A stretch of 64,000 nt of DNA from Pseudoalteromonas piscicida (GTDB taxonomy: Bacteria; Pseudomonadota; Gammaproteobacteria; Enterobacterales; Alteromonadaceae): positions 38,284 through 102,283 of the forward strand of contig NZ_NKHF01000041.1 in the NCBI RefSeq assembly GCF_002744175.1, written 5' to 3'. The notes beneath the pieces are model-generated. The model did not search any database. It was not told where the DNA came from and worked only from the letters and a program-made list of their open reading frames with translations. The translations under genes and the position numbers were made by a program. Below, in pieces: positions 37,759-46,625 of this stretch. Numbering within the stretch: the stretch's first letter is position 1; every line of letters begins with the position of its first letter.

Positions 37759-38151
37759 ATGACATTTGAATTAGCCAAAGAATTACAACGAGATTGTATC
37801 TTAATTACCGAGTGGCCACTGTGTAGTGTGTTGTTAATGAATGATACTCAATACCCTTGGTTTATCTTAGTACCTAGGGTTGCGGGCGCGAGAGAAATTA
37901 TTGATTTACCTGAGTCGCAGCAAGCTCAATTTTGGCAAGAGTCAGCCAAACTTAGTCAACTGTTACAAGATACCTTTGCGCCTGATAAATTAAATGTGGC
38001 TGCGCTTGGTAATATGGTGCCGCAACTACATGTGCACCACATCGCGCGATTTAAAACCGATATTGCATGGCCAAAACCGGTTTGGGGACTCTATCCAGCA
38101 AAACCCTATAGTGATGAGGAAATTGCAAAATTAAAAACAAATTTTGGATAG
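37759..38151 (+). CDS. HIT-domain protein
   Basis: The 130-residue protein has the histidine-triad fold found in nucleotide hydrolases and transferases. The active-site segment reads PQLHVHHIARF, so the first His of the usual HxHxH is Gln while the central catalytic His is kept; this form is common among short gammaproteobacterial HIT proteins. Other features are the PWFILVPRV strand and the LNVAALGNMVPQLH helix-strand. There is no signal peptide. It is a single gene divergent from the DPP IV gene, and its substrate cannot be stated. Confidence 0.87.
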   Translation: MTFELAKELQRDCILITEWPLCSVLLMNDTQYPWFILVPRVAGAREIIDLPESQQAQFWQESAKLSQLLQDTFAPDKLNVAALGNMVPQLHVHHIARFKTDIAWPKPVWGLYPAKPYSDEEIAKLKTNFG

Positions 38152-38272
38152 ATGTATTATATCACTTAGTAACTACCGTTTAGCGTTAATGAATAATGGC
38201 GGGGGTACAGGTACACGTGGTGGTGTACGTTACGAATACCGAGAGAATTAATTCAATAGCTATTCAACATTG

Positions 38273-38293
38273 CGCAGGCCACTTAGGCCTGCG
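38273..38293. other. Hairpin holding the stop codon of the neighbouring gene in its loop
   Basis: CGCAGGCC at 38273-38280 pairs perfectly with GGCCTGCG at 38286-38293, leaving ACTTA in the loop. The TTA at 38283-38285 is the reverse of the TAA stop codon of the minus-strand hypothetical gene. There is no T run on either side, so it is not a standard terminator. Confidence 0.6.
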
Positions 38294-38900
38294 TATCAAT
38301 TAATTGAGTTTCTTGAGCTTTTAAAAATGCTACCGCTTTTTCCTGATACTCTTTAAGGAAGGATTCGGAAGTGATGAGCGCTACAGTTTCTTGTTGCTCT
38401 TGAGCATACCCTAATACACCATGAAAAGAGCGGTAGTTCTCTTCTTCCATATTTCTGGCTTCATCTACTGACTGCCCATAAAATTGTGAAATGTTGATTT
38501 TTTCATCAGGCTTTATTCCTTGCTTCTCATAATTTACACCTTCCAAAGAGCCCTTAACAGACATCACATCATGCCAAAATGTATCACGTAAACTTCCCGT
38601 ATTACCACTAGCACGTTCTATATCAAACTCTAAGGTTCGAATCGCATCAACAACATCGTAAAATTCATTGAGGGACATATTGTCAAAATCAAAACCTTCT
38701 GGGTTTAATAGTGCATTGTAAGGTGAACTATTGGGAATATCACCAGTGTAGGCTGCAATAGCATTTGACTTGTCTGATGGTTGTTGTGCTTCACCTCTTC
38801 TGGAAATGATAGCTTCTGACGCTGCTTTCACTTGTGTAGCAGCAGGCTTTGCGGGTGCCATAGTCAGTGATGCAGAATGGATGCGAAAGTTCATTGTCAT
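38283..38900 (-). CDS. Hypothetical protein, unrecognised
   Basis: From the ATG at 38898-38900, which has an excellent AAGGAG ribosome site, the protein has 205 residues; an upstream start at 38924 would sit before this site and is unlikely. There is no signal peptide or membrane helix. The N-terminal 60 residues are low in complexity (Ala, Thr, Lys, Gln). The rest is acidic and helical, with FDFDNMSLNEFYDVVDAIRTLEFDIERA and a C-terminal ESFLKEYQEKAVAFLKAQE helix. It is monocistronic and convergent with the HIT gene. No function is suggested by its neighbours. Confidence 0.75.
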   Translation of the reverse strand: MTMNFRIHSASLTMAPAKPAATQVKAASEAIISRRGEAQQPSDKSNAIAAYTGDIPNSSPYNALLNPEGFDFDNMSLNEFYDVVDAIRTLEFDIERASGNTGSLRDTFWHDVMSVKGSLEGVNYEKQGIKPDEKINISQFYGQSVDEARNMEEENYRSFHGVLGYAQEQQETVALITSESFLKEYQEKAVAFLKAQETQLIDTQA

Positions 38901-39010
38901 AAAAACTCCTTTTTGTTTTAACACAATGTTTGTTTTCTATCGGCCTTGTTCCTAATTTACTTTAGGTGATGTCGCGATTTTTATTTAACTTGCAGTGTAA
39001 TGGGGTAAGT

Positions 39011-39053
39011 CATGCCATAGGCGTTTAGCTTGCGCTTCAGTCACTATGGCATG
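39011..39053. other. Long inverted repeat after the M49-like gene
   Basis: CATGCCATAG at 39011-39020 pairs perfectly with CTATGGCATG at 39044-39053 around a 23-base loop that itself contains GCG/CGC pairing. There is no T run. It may protect the 3' end of the M49-like message or be a protein-binding site. Confidence 0.5.
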
Positions 39054-39068
39054 GTGCGCTTGTTAGTA

Positions 39069-40769
39069 CTAGAGTCCTAGCACCTGCTTACCTTGCTTAA
39101 AGGTAACATCGACAGGAATGTTTGCTTTAGAAAGCTTATCTAGGTCTTTTTGTAGTTCTGCTTTAATATCGCCGTGCGTGGCGATCAGTTGATCGACTTT
39201 TTGATAGTCGCCGTCACCTTGTAGCGTTAGGATAAGGTTAGACAGTTTCTCCATCGCTGCGCCCATCTTCTCCATGTTCACTTGATATAGACCGTCCGTG
39301 TTTTTAGAAAATGCGCCTTCTTCTTTAAAGAAGTTAAAGCGGATCATGTTCGCTTTACCATGTGCACTGGATGCGCCAAAACGTACTGAGCGGAAGATAC
39401 CCGCCATAAAGGTGATGTAGTAATCCTCGAGCGTACCCTCAGTGATCTCGCCTTTTTTAAGCAATTGCTCGACCATATATAGGCCTAGAATATCTGCTTT
39501 GCCTTCTTCAAGTGCACTTGCGTGTTCTTGTAGTGACTGGCGCACGGTGCCTTTACCTGTAATGGTATTTTTAATGCCCAGACCATGGGCTACCTCATGG
39601 AACATGGTATTAGCAAAGAAAGCATCAAAGGTGATGTGTTTACGTTGCTCTGGGACGATAAGTTGATCGGCGATTGGTACTAAGATCTTATCGAATTTTG
39701 CGCGCATTGCGTTTTTAAGCTGTAGGCGACGCGTGCCTTTTTGGAGTTGCACTTCTTCGTCATTTGGTAGGTTAATCGCAATGGTTTTACTACCCGCGTT
39801 TGAATGGCCTGCATAATAAATGACGTCATATGCGTTTAGGTCGGCATCAGATCCAGGCACTTCTTGCTTGTATTTATCGTCAACTGGCAAGCCGGTTTGT
39901 AGCTCAGGTAAAAAAGCGGCAAATTTAGCGAGACGCTCACTCCATGCCAAATCTTTAACCAAAACATAAGACTCAAAAGCGGCGCGATAGCCAAATAGCT
40001 GGTCTTCATAGGTTTCAATTGGGCCAATCACTACATCAATTGGATTATTCTTCATGTCCATCCAAGCAAAATCAGACGCTTGGTAGCTATTATTGACTAA
40101 TGCATCTGCGCGCAAGTTTAAGTAGTTTGCAAACTCTTTGTCTTGTGCCAAGTTACTTGCTTGACGTAAAAGCTCGGCGGCTTTATCCAACTCAGCTTTG
40201 TAGGCTGATGAATATGGGATGCTATAGAGTTGGCCATTTTCATCGCGACGGATCACAGAGTAAAGTCCTGTTTTGTCTTTTACTTCCGCGTTATTTAGCT
40301 CATCTTTGGTGATGTCGCTTGGATAAAACTCGGCACCCAGTGCTTTTTCTTCAAAGCCAGAAAGAAACACTTGGTCGCCATTTAAGCGATCCCAAGGCCC
40401 ATAGTTAATGTCTGCAAATTGGCGTACTTTGTCGTCTGAGATTTTACCAAGAAAAGTCGCTCTATCTTCGCCAAACGCCTGTTGCCAGAATAAGTCGTCC
40501 ATAATCACCGACGCATCGATAAGTAACCCCAGCATTTTCTTCTGGTTATCACTTAGGTGGCTTAGGTCGGTTTTGAGTGTAACAGGCGTATAAATATCGA
40601 GCCTATCTTGCGTTGCGTTGACCAACTGGTAACCAGATTTTGCTTTCTCGGTTTGTGTGTTGTTTGCTTTTGTGTTGGTGGCTTCAGCGGTATTTGTAGG
40701 CTCAGAGCAGCCAGATAGGGCTATGCCCGTTGCAAGTGCGATTGCAACATGAATCATAGTGTGTTTCAT
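39069..40769 (-). CDS. M49-like zinc peptidase lipoprotein (DPP III-related)
   Basis: The 566-residue protein has a lipoprotein signal ending ALSGC (Cys near residue 21) followed by a Thr/Asn/Lys-rich linker. The zinc site is visible as FHEVAHGLG near residue 390 and, 28-35 residues later, EHASALEEGKADILGLY, which resembles the EExxAD motif of dipeptidyl peptidase III. Classical DPP III has HExxGH, one residue longer; the five-residue HExxH form is known in some bacterial members. It probably cleaves oligopeptides in the periplasm. It is a single gene with a long hairpin beyond its end. Confidence 0.8.
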   Translation of the reverse strand: MKHTMIHVAIALATGIALSGCSEPTNTAEATNTKANNTQTEKAKSGYQLVNATQDRLDIYTPVTLKTDLSHLSDNQKKMLGLLIDASVIMDDLFWQQAFGEDRATFLGKISDDKVRQFADINYGPWDRLNGDQVFLSGFEEKALGAEFYPSDITKDELNNAEVKDKTGLYSVIRRDENGQLYSIPYSSAYKAELDKAAELLRQASNLAQDKEFANYLNLRADALVNNSYQASDFAWMDMKNNPIDVVIGPIETYEDQLFGYRAAFESYVLVKDLAWSERLAKFAAFLPELQTGLPVDDKYKQEVPGSDADLNAYDVIYYAGHSNAGSKTIAINLPNDEEVQLQKGTRRLQLKNAMRAKFDKILVPIADQLIVPEQRKHITFDAFFANTMFHEVAHGLGIKNTITGKGTVRQSLQEHASALEEGKADILGLYMVEQLLKKGEITEGTLEDYYITFMAGIFRSVRFGASSAHGKANMIRFNFFKEEGAFSKNTDGLYQVNMEKMGAAMEKLSNLILTLQGDGDYQKVDQLIATHGDIKAELQKDLDKLSKANIPVDVTFKQGKQVLGL

Positions 40770-41221
40770 AATGCTCCCTTGTTGTCATTGTGTTCTAATT
40801 ATGTGGTCGTTACCTTACACGATTTTTTAAAACTATTCTTAGTAAACTTTGAGTAATTTGATGCAATTGAGATGAATGGGCGAGAACAGAGTTTATCTGT
40901 TTTAGCCTGCAAGCACTGGTAAATTTGCACTGTAAAAAAGAGCATTAAGCTAGGACCTAGCTGGTACAAATATCAATTCAAACTGCTACAAAAACAAGCT
41001 TGGAATAACAATTAGCTCTAAACAAAGAGAGCGTGAATGAGCAGAGATAAAATAAAATTTTATTTTATCGGTTTTCTTAACTTTATCCGAAAGTTAGACA
41101 ATACTTACAGCTATATTCTAAACATAATTTGTGTGACTAGTTGTAAGTAATAATGGTGCAGGCTGCATTAGCGCTCATTTGTCGACGAGTCTTTCATTCA
41201 GTTTTTAAGGGATTTGGTTTC
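40770..41221. other. Intergenic region with a perfect AT palindrome upstream of the HDOD gene
   Basis: About 450 bases between the divergent M49-like and HDOD genes contain no convincing gene. A 24-base perfect palindrome occupies 41046-41069 (left half GATAAAATAAAA). A smaller one, AGCTAGG-A-CCTAGCT, lies near 40951-40965. The HDOD frame is open from 41153, but the first 23 codons are better seen as untranslated leader. Confidence 0.5.
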
Positions 41222-42061
41222 ATGTCTACAGAAAATGCTTTGCTCACAATTCTCACTGACAGAATTAACAACGATACACTGGTGCTTCCCACACTGCCAG
41301 AGATAGCAGTTCGTGTGAGGCAAGCTGCCGATGATCCTGAAATTAACTTGATGCAAATGGCTGATGTTATTTCTCATGATCCCGCGTTAGCCGCACGGAT
41401 GATCAAAGTTGCGAATAGCGCTTTTATGGGCCGCTCTGTAAAGGTCAACACATTAAATCAGGCTGTAACACGCATCGGTCTTAGGCAGATAAAAAACATA
41501 GCGACAGCGATGGCGATGGAGCAATTGTTTGTCTCTAATAATAAGCTGATAAAAACGTATATGGATAAAGCATGGCAAAAAACCCTGAAGGTAGCATGCC
41601 AAGCTATCACCTCAATGGACTTTTACCTCCGGGTGAATAAACATACATCTCTTAATAAAGATACAATCACACTGGCTTCTTTGGTATTCAATATTGGTGT
41701 ATTACCTATTCTGACTGAAGCTGAGCGTCACCCTGAGGTATTTGCCAATCCAAGCTTTTTAGCTCATGCCATCCAAAAATTAGGCGGTAAAATTGGGGGG
41801 GCAATCATGCGCGAGTGGGACTTTACAGATGAATTTGTAGAAGTCGCCGAGTCATGGGCTAACCCAAACTATAAGCCTGAGCATGTGTGCTACGTCGATT
41901 TTATTCGAGTAGGCGCGATTGTTGAGGGTATTTTACAGGTGTCAGATAAGTCGGCTGCTCTAAAGCTCTATGAGGAAAAGGGCGTGATCAGAGCGGTGAA
42001 TATATTTGCAGATGAAGCTTACCTTGAAACGCTAGAAGATGTAAAAACGATGTTTGCTTAA
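41222..42061 (+). CDS. HDOD-domain signalling protein
   Basis: The 279-residue protein is essentially one HDOD domain, a helical relative of HD phosphohydrolases without the metal-binding residues, used in bacterial signal networks. The typical start LPTLPEIAVRVRQAADDPEINLMQMADVISHDPALAARMIKVANSAF-type region (about residues 19-66) and the AVTRIGLRQIKNIATA segment are clear. I chose ATG 41222, which follows AAGGGA, over the in-frame upstream start at 41153. It is a single gene with a terminator shared with convergent eamA. The partner and output are unknown. Confidence 0.88.
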   Translation: MSTENALLTILTDRINNDTLVLPTLPEIAVRVRQAADDPEINLMQMADVISHDPALAARMIKVANSAFMGRSVKVNTLNQAVTRIGLRQIKNIATAMAMEQLFVSNNKLIKTYMDKAWQKTLKVACQAITSMDFYLRVNKHTSLNKDTITLASLVFNIGVLPILTEAERHPEVFANPSFLAHAIQKLGGKIGGAIMREWDFTDEFVEVAESWANPNYKPEHVCYVDFIRVGAIVEGILQVSDKSAALKLYEEKGVIRAVNIFADEAYLETLEDVKTMFA

Positions 42062-42090
42062 TTATTAATGCTTGAACATTGGCGGCAAGT

Positions 42091-42116
42091 AAAAGACCTC
42101 TTTTGAGGTCTTTTTG
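42091..42116. terminator. Terminator between the HDOD gene and eamA
   Basis: AAAGACCTC pairs with GAGGTCTTT around TTTT, with an A-run before and a T-run after, so it can serve both convergent genes. Confidence 0.9.
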
Positions 42117-42125
42117 CTTTGTGCA

Positions 42126-43028
42126 TCAAGATGGTAAGGCAGGTTGCGGTTTTACTAGTATTTTTAGCAGTCGTAAACCGATGACCGAAACCGTTAGACC
42201 AAAGAGGATTAATCCCGCGCCAATGATTTCCAACAGGGTGAGTTGCTCATCAAGCAATAAAGCAGAGCCAAGCATACCAACGATAGGGATCAGTAATGCA
42301 AAAGGAGTAACTGAAGCCGCTTTGTGCTCTTTCAACAGCCATCCCCAAATTGCAAATGCTATCAGCGTCGAAATATAACCGACGTAAGCAACAGCTAGCC
42401 AAGCTTGTGAGGTGGCTTTTTGTATAAGCATAAGCGGAGAGTCGGTTTCGATAAAATAAGAGAGGATAAAGAGTGGCAGTGGCGGTACGAGACTGGCCCA
42501 AACAATAAAGTGAAGTAAATTTACTCCTTGTAGCCGCTTCATGATGAGGTTTGAAAATGACCAAAATAGTGCAGCCCCGAGTATCAACATAGCGCCGAGT
42601 ACTGTTGTTGAGCCAGAAGCATTGATAAAAAATAAACTGAATCCAACGGTCGCGATACCAATGCCCACCAGTTGAAATCTGTTCAAAGTTTCTTTTAACA
42701 ATAAAACGCTCAGTAGAATCGTGAAAATCACTTGAGCCTGTAAAAGCAAAGAGGCAATGCCTGCCGAAGCGTTAGACTCCATTGCAATAAATAACAAGCT
42801 AAACTTAAGTACGCCCAAAAAGAGTCCAACGCCAAGTACGTTCCATACCGAAGTTTTAGGTAAAGGAATAAAAAATATGGCAGGGATCGCCACCACAAAA
42901 AAGCGCAAACCTGAGAATAAAATAGGTGGCAATTCCTCAAGACCAAATTTAATGACTGAAAAGTTGAGTCCCCAAATAATCACTACGATTAAAGCTAATA
43001 AAATGCTTTTTACATTCACTCGTGTCAA
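42126..43028 (-). CDS. eamA: EamA-type drug/metabolite exporter
   Basis: The 300-residue protein has ten membrane helices in two EamA repeats of five (about residues 5-140 and 145-290). Its first helix, LLALIVVIIWGLNFSVIKFGLEELPPILFSGLRF in homologous order, and LLLQAQVIFTILLS match E. coli EamA, an exporter of O-acetylserine and cysteine, more closely than other family members. The substrate is still inferred. It is a single gene, convergent with the HDOD gene, with a repeat-rich region upstream. Confidence 0.85.
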   Translation of the reverse strand: MTRVNVKSILLALIVVIIWGLNFSVIKFGLEELPPILFSGLRFFVVAIPAIFFIPLPKTSVWNVLGVGLFLGVLKFSLLFIAMESNASAGIASLLLQAQVIFTILLSVLLLKETLNRFQLVGIGIATVGFSLFFINASGSTTVLGAMLILGAALFWSFSNLIMKRLQGVNLLHFIVWASLVPPLPLFILSYFIETDSPLMLIQKATSQAWLAVAYVGYISTLIAFAIWGWLLKEHKAASVTPFALLIPIVGMLGSALLLDEQLTLLEIIGAGLILFGLTVSVIGLRLLKILVKPQPALPS

Positions 43029-43146
43029 ACTCCATTTAGCTAATTTTACTTACCTTATAATACCACTAAGGGCTGATACCTTTTTGCTTTAATACTCGTT
43101 CAATTTGAGACAAAAAACTAGACGAGTTTACGCACTAATAGCCGGC

Positions 43147-43198
43147 TATTGGAAGTGAATTCAACGCAAAACTTTCTGCTAGAAAGGCATTAATTATC
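43147..43198. repeat. Dispersed repeat family B, copy 1
   Basis: The stretch shares TATTGGAAGTGAATTC.ACGCA at its left and GCTAGAAAGGCATTAATTATC at its right with the copy at 44591-44652, in the same orientation. Its left end overlaps a perfect palindrome. The two copies flank rdgC as direct repeats. Confidence 0.65.
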
Positions 43199-43211
43199 CG
43201 AAGCTCAGGTT

Positions 43212-43348
43212 ATTTAGCGCAACTAACATAGCAAAATTTTTGCCTTGCCGATATGGACGTCAATATTTGGTATGAGCAGGGGCAGTTGTGGGATTATTGA
43301 CAAGATTTTCTCGCCCTAAAATAGCTCACTTTATTAAGCCAATTGGTA
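43212..43348. repeat. Family A-related repeat
   Basis: The stretch begins with the 34-base module (ATTTAGCGCAACTAACATAG and following bases) that is also inside the long family A copy at 35140-35172, and ends AATTGGTA like other family A termini. The remainder differs, so this is a decayed or mosaic copy. Confidence 0.55.
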
Positions 43349-43507
43349 TAACTTTTTACCTTTAGTTCAGGTTAAATAATGAATAAAGCGCGATAAATGC
43401 GTTGACCGCCGACTGGAAAAGACACTATGTGGAGCGCTGGGGCAAAATCAGCAAGTAGAAGAGGGGGGTAAGCGATATTAAAAATGCGGTTTAAAAAACA
43501 CTAAAAG

Positions 43508-43533
43508 AGGAAAGGTGATTGCCCACCTTCCCT
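43508..43533 (-). terminator. Intrinsic terminator of rdgC
   Basis: On the minus strand AGGGAAGGTG pairs with CACCTTTCCT around GGCAAT with one mismatch, followed by CTTTTAGTGTTTTTT. It begins 16 bases after the rdgC stop. Confidence 0.65.
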
Positions 43534-43548
43534 CGGCAAAACAATAGG

Positions 43549-44463
43549 CTAAGACTCTAGGCCTTCATCATCGCCAAGACCCTGAGTTAGCTCTTCGAGT
43601 AATTCTTTGATCTCTTCCGAGACCAAAATAAAGTCAGCATCAAGCTTAACGGCTAAGTCTTCTTTTGGAATATCTGCATTTTGGTCTTTAAGTGCTTCGG
43701 CATAACTTAAGCGTTTCAATGTGCCATCATTTTGTAAGATAAACTTCACGCGCTCACGCCAGTCGAGTGCAAGCTTTGTCACTCGCTTACCATTTTCTAG
43801 GTGTGTTTTGATTTCATCAGATGAAAGGTCATGTTGTTTTAACTTTACCTGCGCGCCGTTGTCGTCAGGCTCTTGCAACTCAGCGTCGGTTCCGATAGCA
43901 AAGCCCTCTGGTGCAGTAAACTCTGTTAGCCAGTGTGTTAGCTGTAAGTCTAAGTCATAGTTAGCAAATGCTGGTACTACAGGTAGTGTGCCCAGAGACT
44001 TACGTAGTAGTGCAAGTAGTTCTTCCGCTTTATTGAAGCTGGCGCTATTTACAATTACCCAACCTGATTTTTGGTCAATAAAAGCAAATTGTAGACTCGA
44101 TTTTTTGAACGCTTGAGGCAATAAAGTAGCTAGGATGTTTTCTTTAATGTCGTCCTTTTCTTTTTTCTTTACTGGACGATTCTCTTGTTGCTCGATTTGC
44201 TCAATTTTCTCCGCCACCATTTCATTGACTACGGCGGCAGGCAGCACTTTTTCCTCGCGCTTAGCACAAACTAAGATACTGTCTTGAGAAAAGTGTGAAA
44301 GCATTTGACCATGTTTACCAAAGGCTTTTGTCCAGCCAAAAGTGGTCATGTCTTGGCTACCACAAGGACGAAAAATATCTTGTTCTAGCGCCTTTTCAAA
44401 GTCTTCTTGTGTGTAAGTTACATCTTGTTTGAATTTGTAGCAGATTAAGTTACTGAACCACAT
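43549..44463 (-). CDS. rdgC: Recombination-associated protein RdgC
   Basis: RdgC forms a ring-shaped dimer around DNA and modulates RecA-dependent recombination. The 304-residue protein begins MWFSNLICYKF and contains LEQDIFRPCGSQDMTTFGWTKAFG-type sequence, KLALDWRERVKFILQNDGTLKRLSYAEAL and DADFILVSEEIKELLEEL, all diagnostic. The length matches E. coli RdgC (303). It stands alone, with its own terminator, and is flanked by two direct copies of repeat family B. Confidence 0.95.
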   Translation of the reverse strand: MWFSNLICYKFKQDVTYTQEDFEKALEQDIFRPCGSQDMTTFGWTKAFGKHGQMLSHFSQDSILVCAKREEKVLPAAVVNEMVAEKIEQIEQQENRPVKKKEKDDIKENILATLLPQAFKKSSLQFAFIDQKSGWVIVNSASFNKAEELLALLRKSLGTLPVVPAFANYDLDLQLTHWLTEFTAPEGFAIGTDAELQEPDDNGAQVKLKQHDLSSDEIKTHLENGKRVTKLALDWRERVKFILQNDGTLKRLSYAEALKDQNADIPKEDLAVKLDADFILVSEEIKELLEELTQGLGDDEGLES

Positions 44464-44590
44464 AGAATTATGCCCGTCTGGAATAAAATTGTGGTCATCA
44501 TAGCAAAAACGTCAGGGCTTGTATTCCACTAGATGATGTTTGATGGAGGGGAAGATATCTCGCTCCAATACACCAATTACAAGCTTAGCG

Positions 44591-44652
44591 TATTGGAGGT
44601 GAATTCTACGCAGTTAGCGCTACAGCTGGCTGCTAGAAAGGCATTAATTATC
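44591..44652. repeat. Dispersed repeat family B, copy 2
   Basis: This copy shares TATTGGAGGTGAATTCTACGC and TGCTAGAAAGGCATTAATTATC with copy 1 but has about ten more bases in its middle. Its left side forms an inverted repeat with upstream sequence (TCCAATAC near 44563 against GTATTGGA at 44590-44597). It ends just before the stop codon of the sensor kinase gene. Confidence 0.6.
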
Positions 44653-44666
44653 AATGTTCGGGTTAG

Positions 44667-46427
44667 TTAGCTAAACATGGCCATTGGCTTTTGTAAGTCT
44701 TTGGGAAAACTAATGTAATAGGTTAGTCCTTGCCCTTCGTCGCTGGTCACTTCAATGTCGCCATTTAATGTTTGTTTGACTAGATTAAGTGTTATGTGCG
44801 TGCCTAGGCCACTGCCACCCTGATCACGTTTAGTCGTAAAGAATGGGTCAAATAGGCGCTCAAGTTGTGCTTTGGTTACCCCCTTGCCATTGTCTTTGTA
44901 GACAATATTGACCGTACCTTTATCTTCTTTAATATCAATATCAATCACACCCTGATCTTGATTCTCAAAGCCATGGATCAGCGAGTTCATAATTAAATTG
45001 GTAAAGATTTGGCTGATCGCACCCGCAGGTAAGTTCAGCGTCATATCCTCCGGACACTCGATATTTACTTGGTGATGGGTTTTCTTCAGCTTAGGGTGTA
45101 ATGAACGGATCACTTCCCCTAGATATTGCTTAAGATTAATGGTCCGCACAGCCTCACTTGCCTGGTCCACAGCTATCTGCTTAAAGCTGGCCACCAATTC
45201 AGACGCTCGGTCTAGGTTAGTGGTGAGTAAGCTCGTGCTTTGTTTTGCTTCACTAATAAACTCTTCAAGTGCTTTTGGCGATAGAGTTTTAGCATTATAT
45301 GCCGTCTCTAGTTGATCTAAACGTTCTTGTAAGAAAGAAGTCGCGGTAACTCCAATGCCAACGGGCGTATTAATATCGTGGGTGATACCTGCAACCAGCC
45401 CGCCCAGTGCGGCCATTTTCTCTGAGCCCACCAAACGCTCTTGCGCCATGTTGAGTTCATCAACGTATTTTTCTAACTCTTTTTGCTTGGTTAATAGCTC
45501 TTCTTCTGTTTGCTTTCTTAAATCGATTTCTTCGGTCAGCGTTAGTTTTTGCTTTTCAAGTTCATATTTTTGTTGCTGTAAATCCATCATAGCCTGGCTA
45601 AGATTGGATGTTTTACGTGCAACCTCTTGTTCTAGCTGAATATTATGTTGATCTAACTTCTCATTGCTAATAATCAACTCTTTTTGAGTTTGATCGAGCT
45701 TTTTGCGGTACTCAGAAATTTTATCAATTAGTTTATTGAAAGCCTCTTCCATGATTTTTAATTCATTCCGCTCTTTGGCATCAATATCGATTTTATGGCC
45801 ATCGACATTATCTATTTCAAATTCCTCTATTTGCTCAGTGAGAGCCCCGAGTGGCTCAGTTAACAGTTTTCTAAAGGCGATTAAAAATAGGATGATCAAA
45901 AAGGTTGTCTTGATCATTGCGTTGCCGATCAAGAAGTAAATGGAAATCATGATCCGGCTGAGCACGACTTCTCGGCTTGAGAATAGTGTGACATCGCCAA
46001 CTTGCGTGGCGCGGCCCGAGAATTCGAATATTAACGGAAAGGTATAACCAAACAAACCTGAGGGGGTATCTTCGATTATTGCTTCCTCTTGAACAAGCTG
46101 CTGGCTATACAACTCATGGATATCAAGCGAACGTCCCAGCTGAGAAATGATCTCACCGCTATCATCACGCACAATGATACCTTCAATCATCGGGATCGCT
46201 AGGAGCCCCTCTGCGGTGGTTACGGTTTGCTTTGTGTTCAATTCCCAAATCGCACGGGTTAAGCTGCGGCTGAATGTCTTTTGCAGCATAGTAAGCTCAT
46301 TGCGAATGTAGTCTTTGGTGTTGACGTATTCAGCTACGATCTGTCCACATGTGACGACAAAGGTTAGAAGGAAGTAAACCGACAGCACATTGGTGAGCAA
46401 TTTTTTTGAGAGGCTTTTTTGCAGCAT
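44667..46427 (-). CDS. Membrane sensor histidine kinase
   Basis: The 586-residue protein has two membrane helices (about residues 12-30 and 160-185) around a periplasmic sensor domain of about 130 residues, a HAMP-like linker, a long coiled coil (about 230-335, rich in Glu, Lys and Gln), then the H-box GGLVAGITHDINTPVGIG with the phospho-acceptor His near residue 351, and an ATPase domain with NLIMNSLIHGF, DNGKGV and GSGLGTHITLNLV. The H-box sequence resembles a common gammaproteobacterial class of hybrid-free kinases. A lone response regulator is divergently encoded 198 bases away and may be its partner. The ligand is unknown. Confidence 0.9.
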   Translation of the reverse strand: MLQKSLSKKLLTNVLSVYFLLTFVVTCGQIVAEYVNTKDYIRNELTMLQKTFSRSLTRAIWELNTKQTVTTAEGLLAIPMIEGIIVRDDSGEIISQLGRSLDIHELYSQQLVQEEAIIEDTPSGLFGYTFPLIFEFSGRATQVGDVTLFSSREVVLSRIMISIYFLIGNAMIKTTFLIILFLIAFRKLLTEPLGALTEQIEEFEIDNVDGHKIDIDAKERNELKIMEEAFNKLIDKISEYRKKLDQTQKELIISNEKLDQHNIQLEQEVARKTSNLSQAMMDLQQQKYELEKQKLTLTEEIDLRKQTEEELLTKQKELEKYVDELNMAQERLVGSEKMAALGGLVAGITHDINTPVGIGVTATSFLQERLDQLETAYNAKTLSPKALEEFISEAKQSTSLLTTNLDRASELVASFKQIAVDQASEAVRTINLKQYLGEVIRSLHPKLKKTHHQVNIECPEDMTLNLPAGAISQIFTNLIMNSLIHGFENQDQGVIDIDIKEDKGTVNIVYKDNGKGVTKAQLERLFDPFFTTKRDQGGSGLGTHITLNLVKQTLNGDIEVTSDEGQGLTYYISFPKDLQKPMAMFS

Positions 46428-46625
46428 GAATTAAGCTGAGCTCCTACGGTTAGTTCATCGCCTTTGTATAATCTGCTTATAAAGTTAGCCAATAAATGGT
46501 TAAAAATAAATAAATATCTTAATTAAATATGCTTTTTCGCGCCTTACTAAGCAAAGTTTAATGTGTTATAAGATAGTCTTATCCAGTGACCGTTTTATTA
46601 ACAACAATACAAGACAGACCACTTT

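Larger units (their letters stand above)
43029..43507. other. Repeat-rich intergenic region between eamA and rdgC
   Basis: Nearly 480 bases without a gene. It contains a 14-base perfect palindrome (AATAGCCGGCTATT, near 43137-43150), repeat B copy 1 at 43147-43198, and a family A-related stretch at 43212-43348. The region between 43350 and 43507 shows nothing recognised. Confidence 0.5.

Noticed and set aside
38241..38257. Another copy of repeat family A
   Set aside because: Only about 15 bases (GAGAATTAATTCAAT) match and no termini are present, so it may be chance or a remnant.
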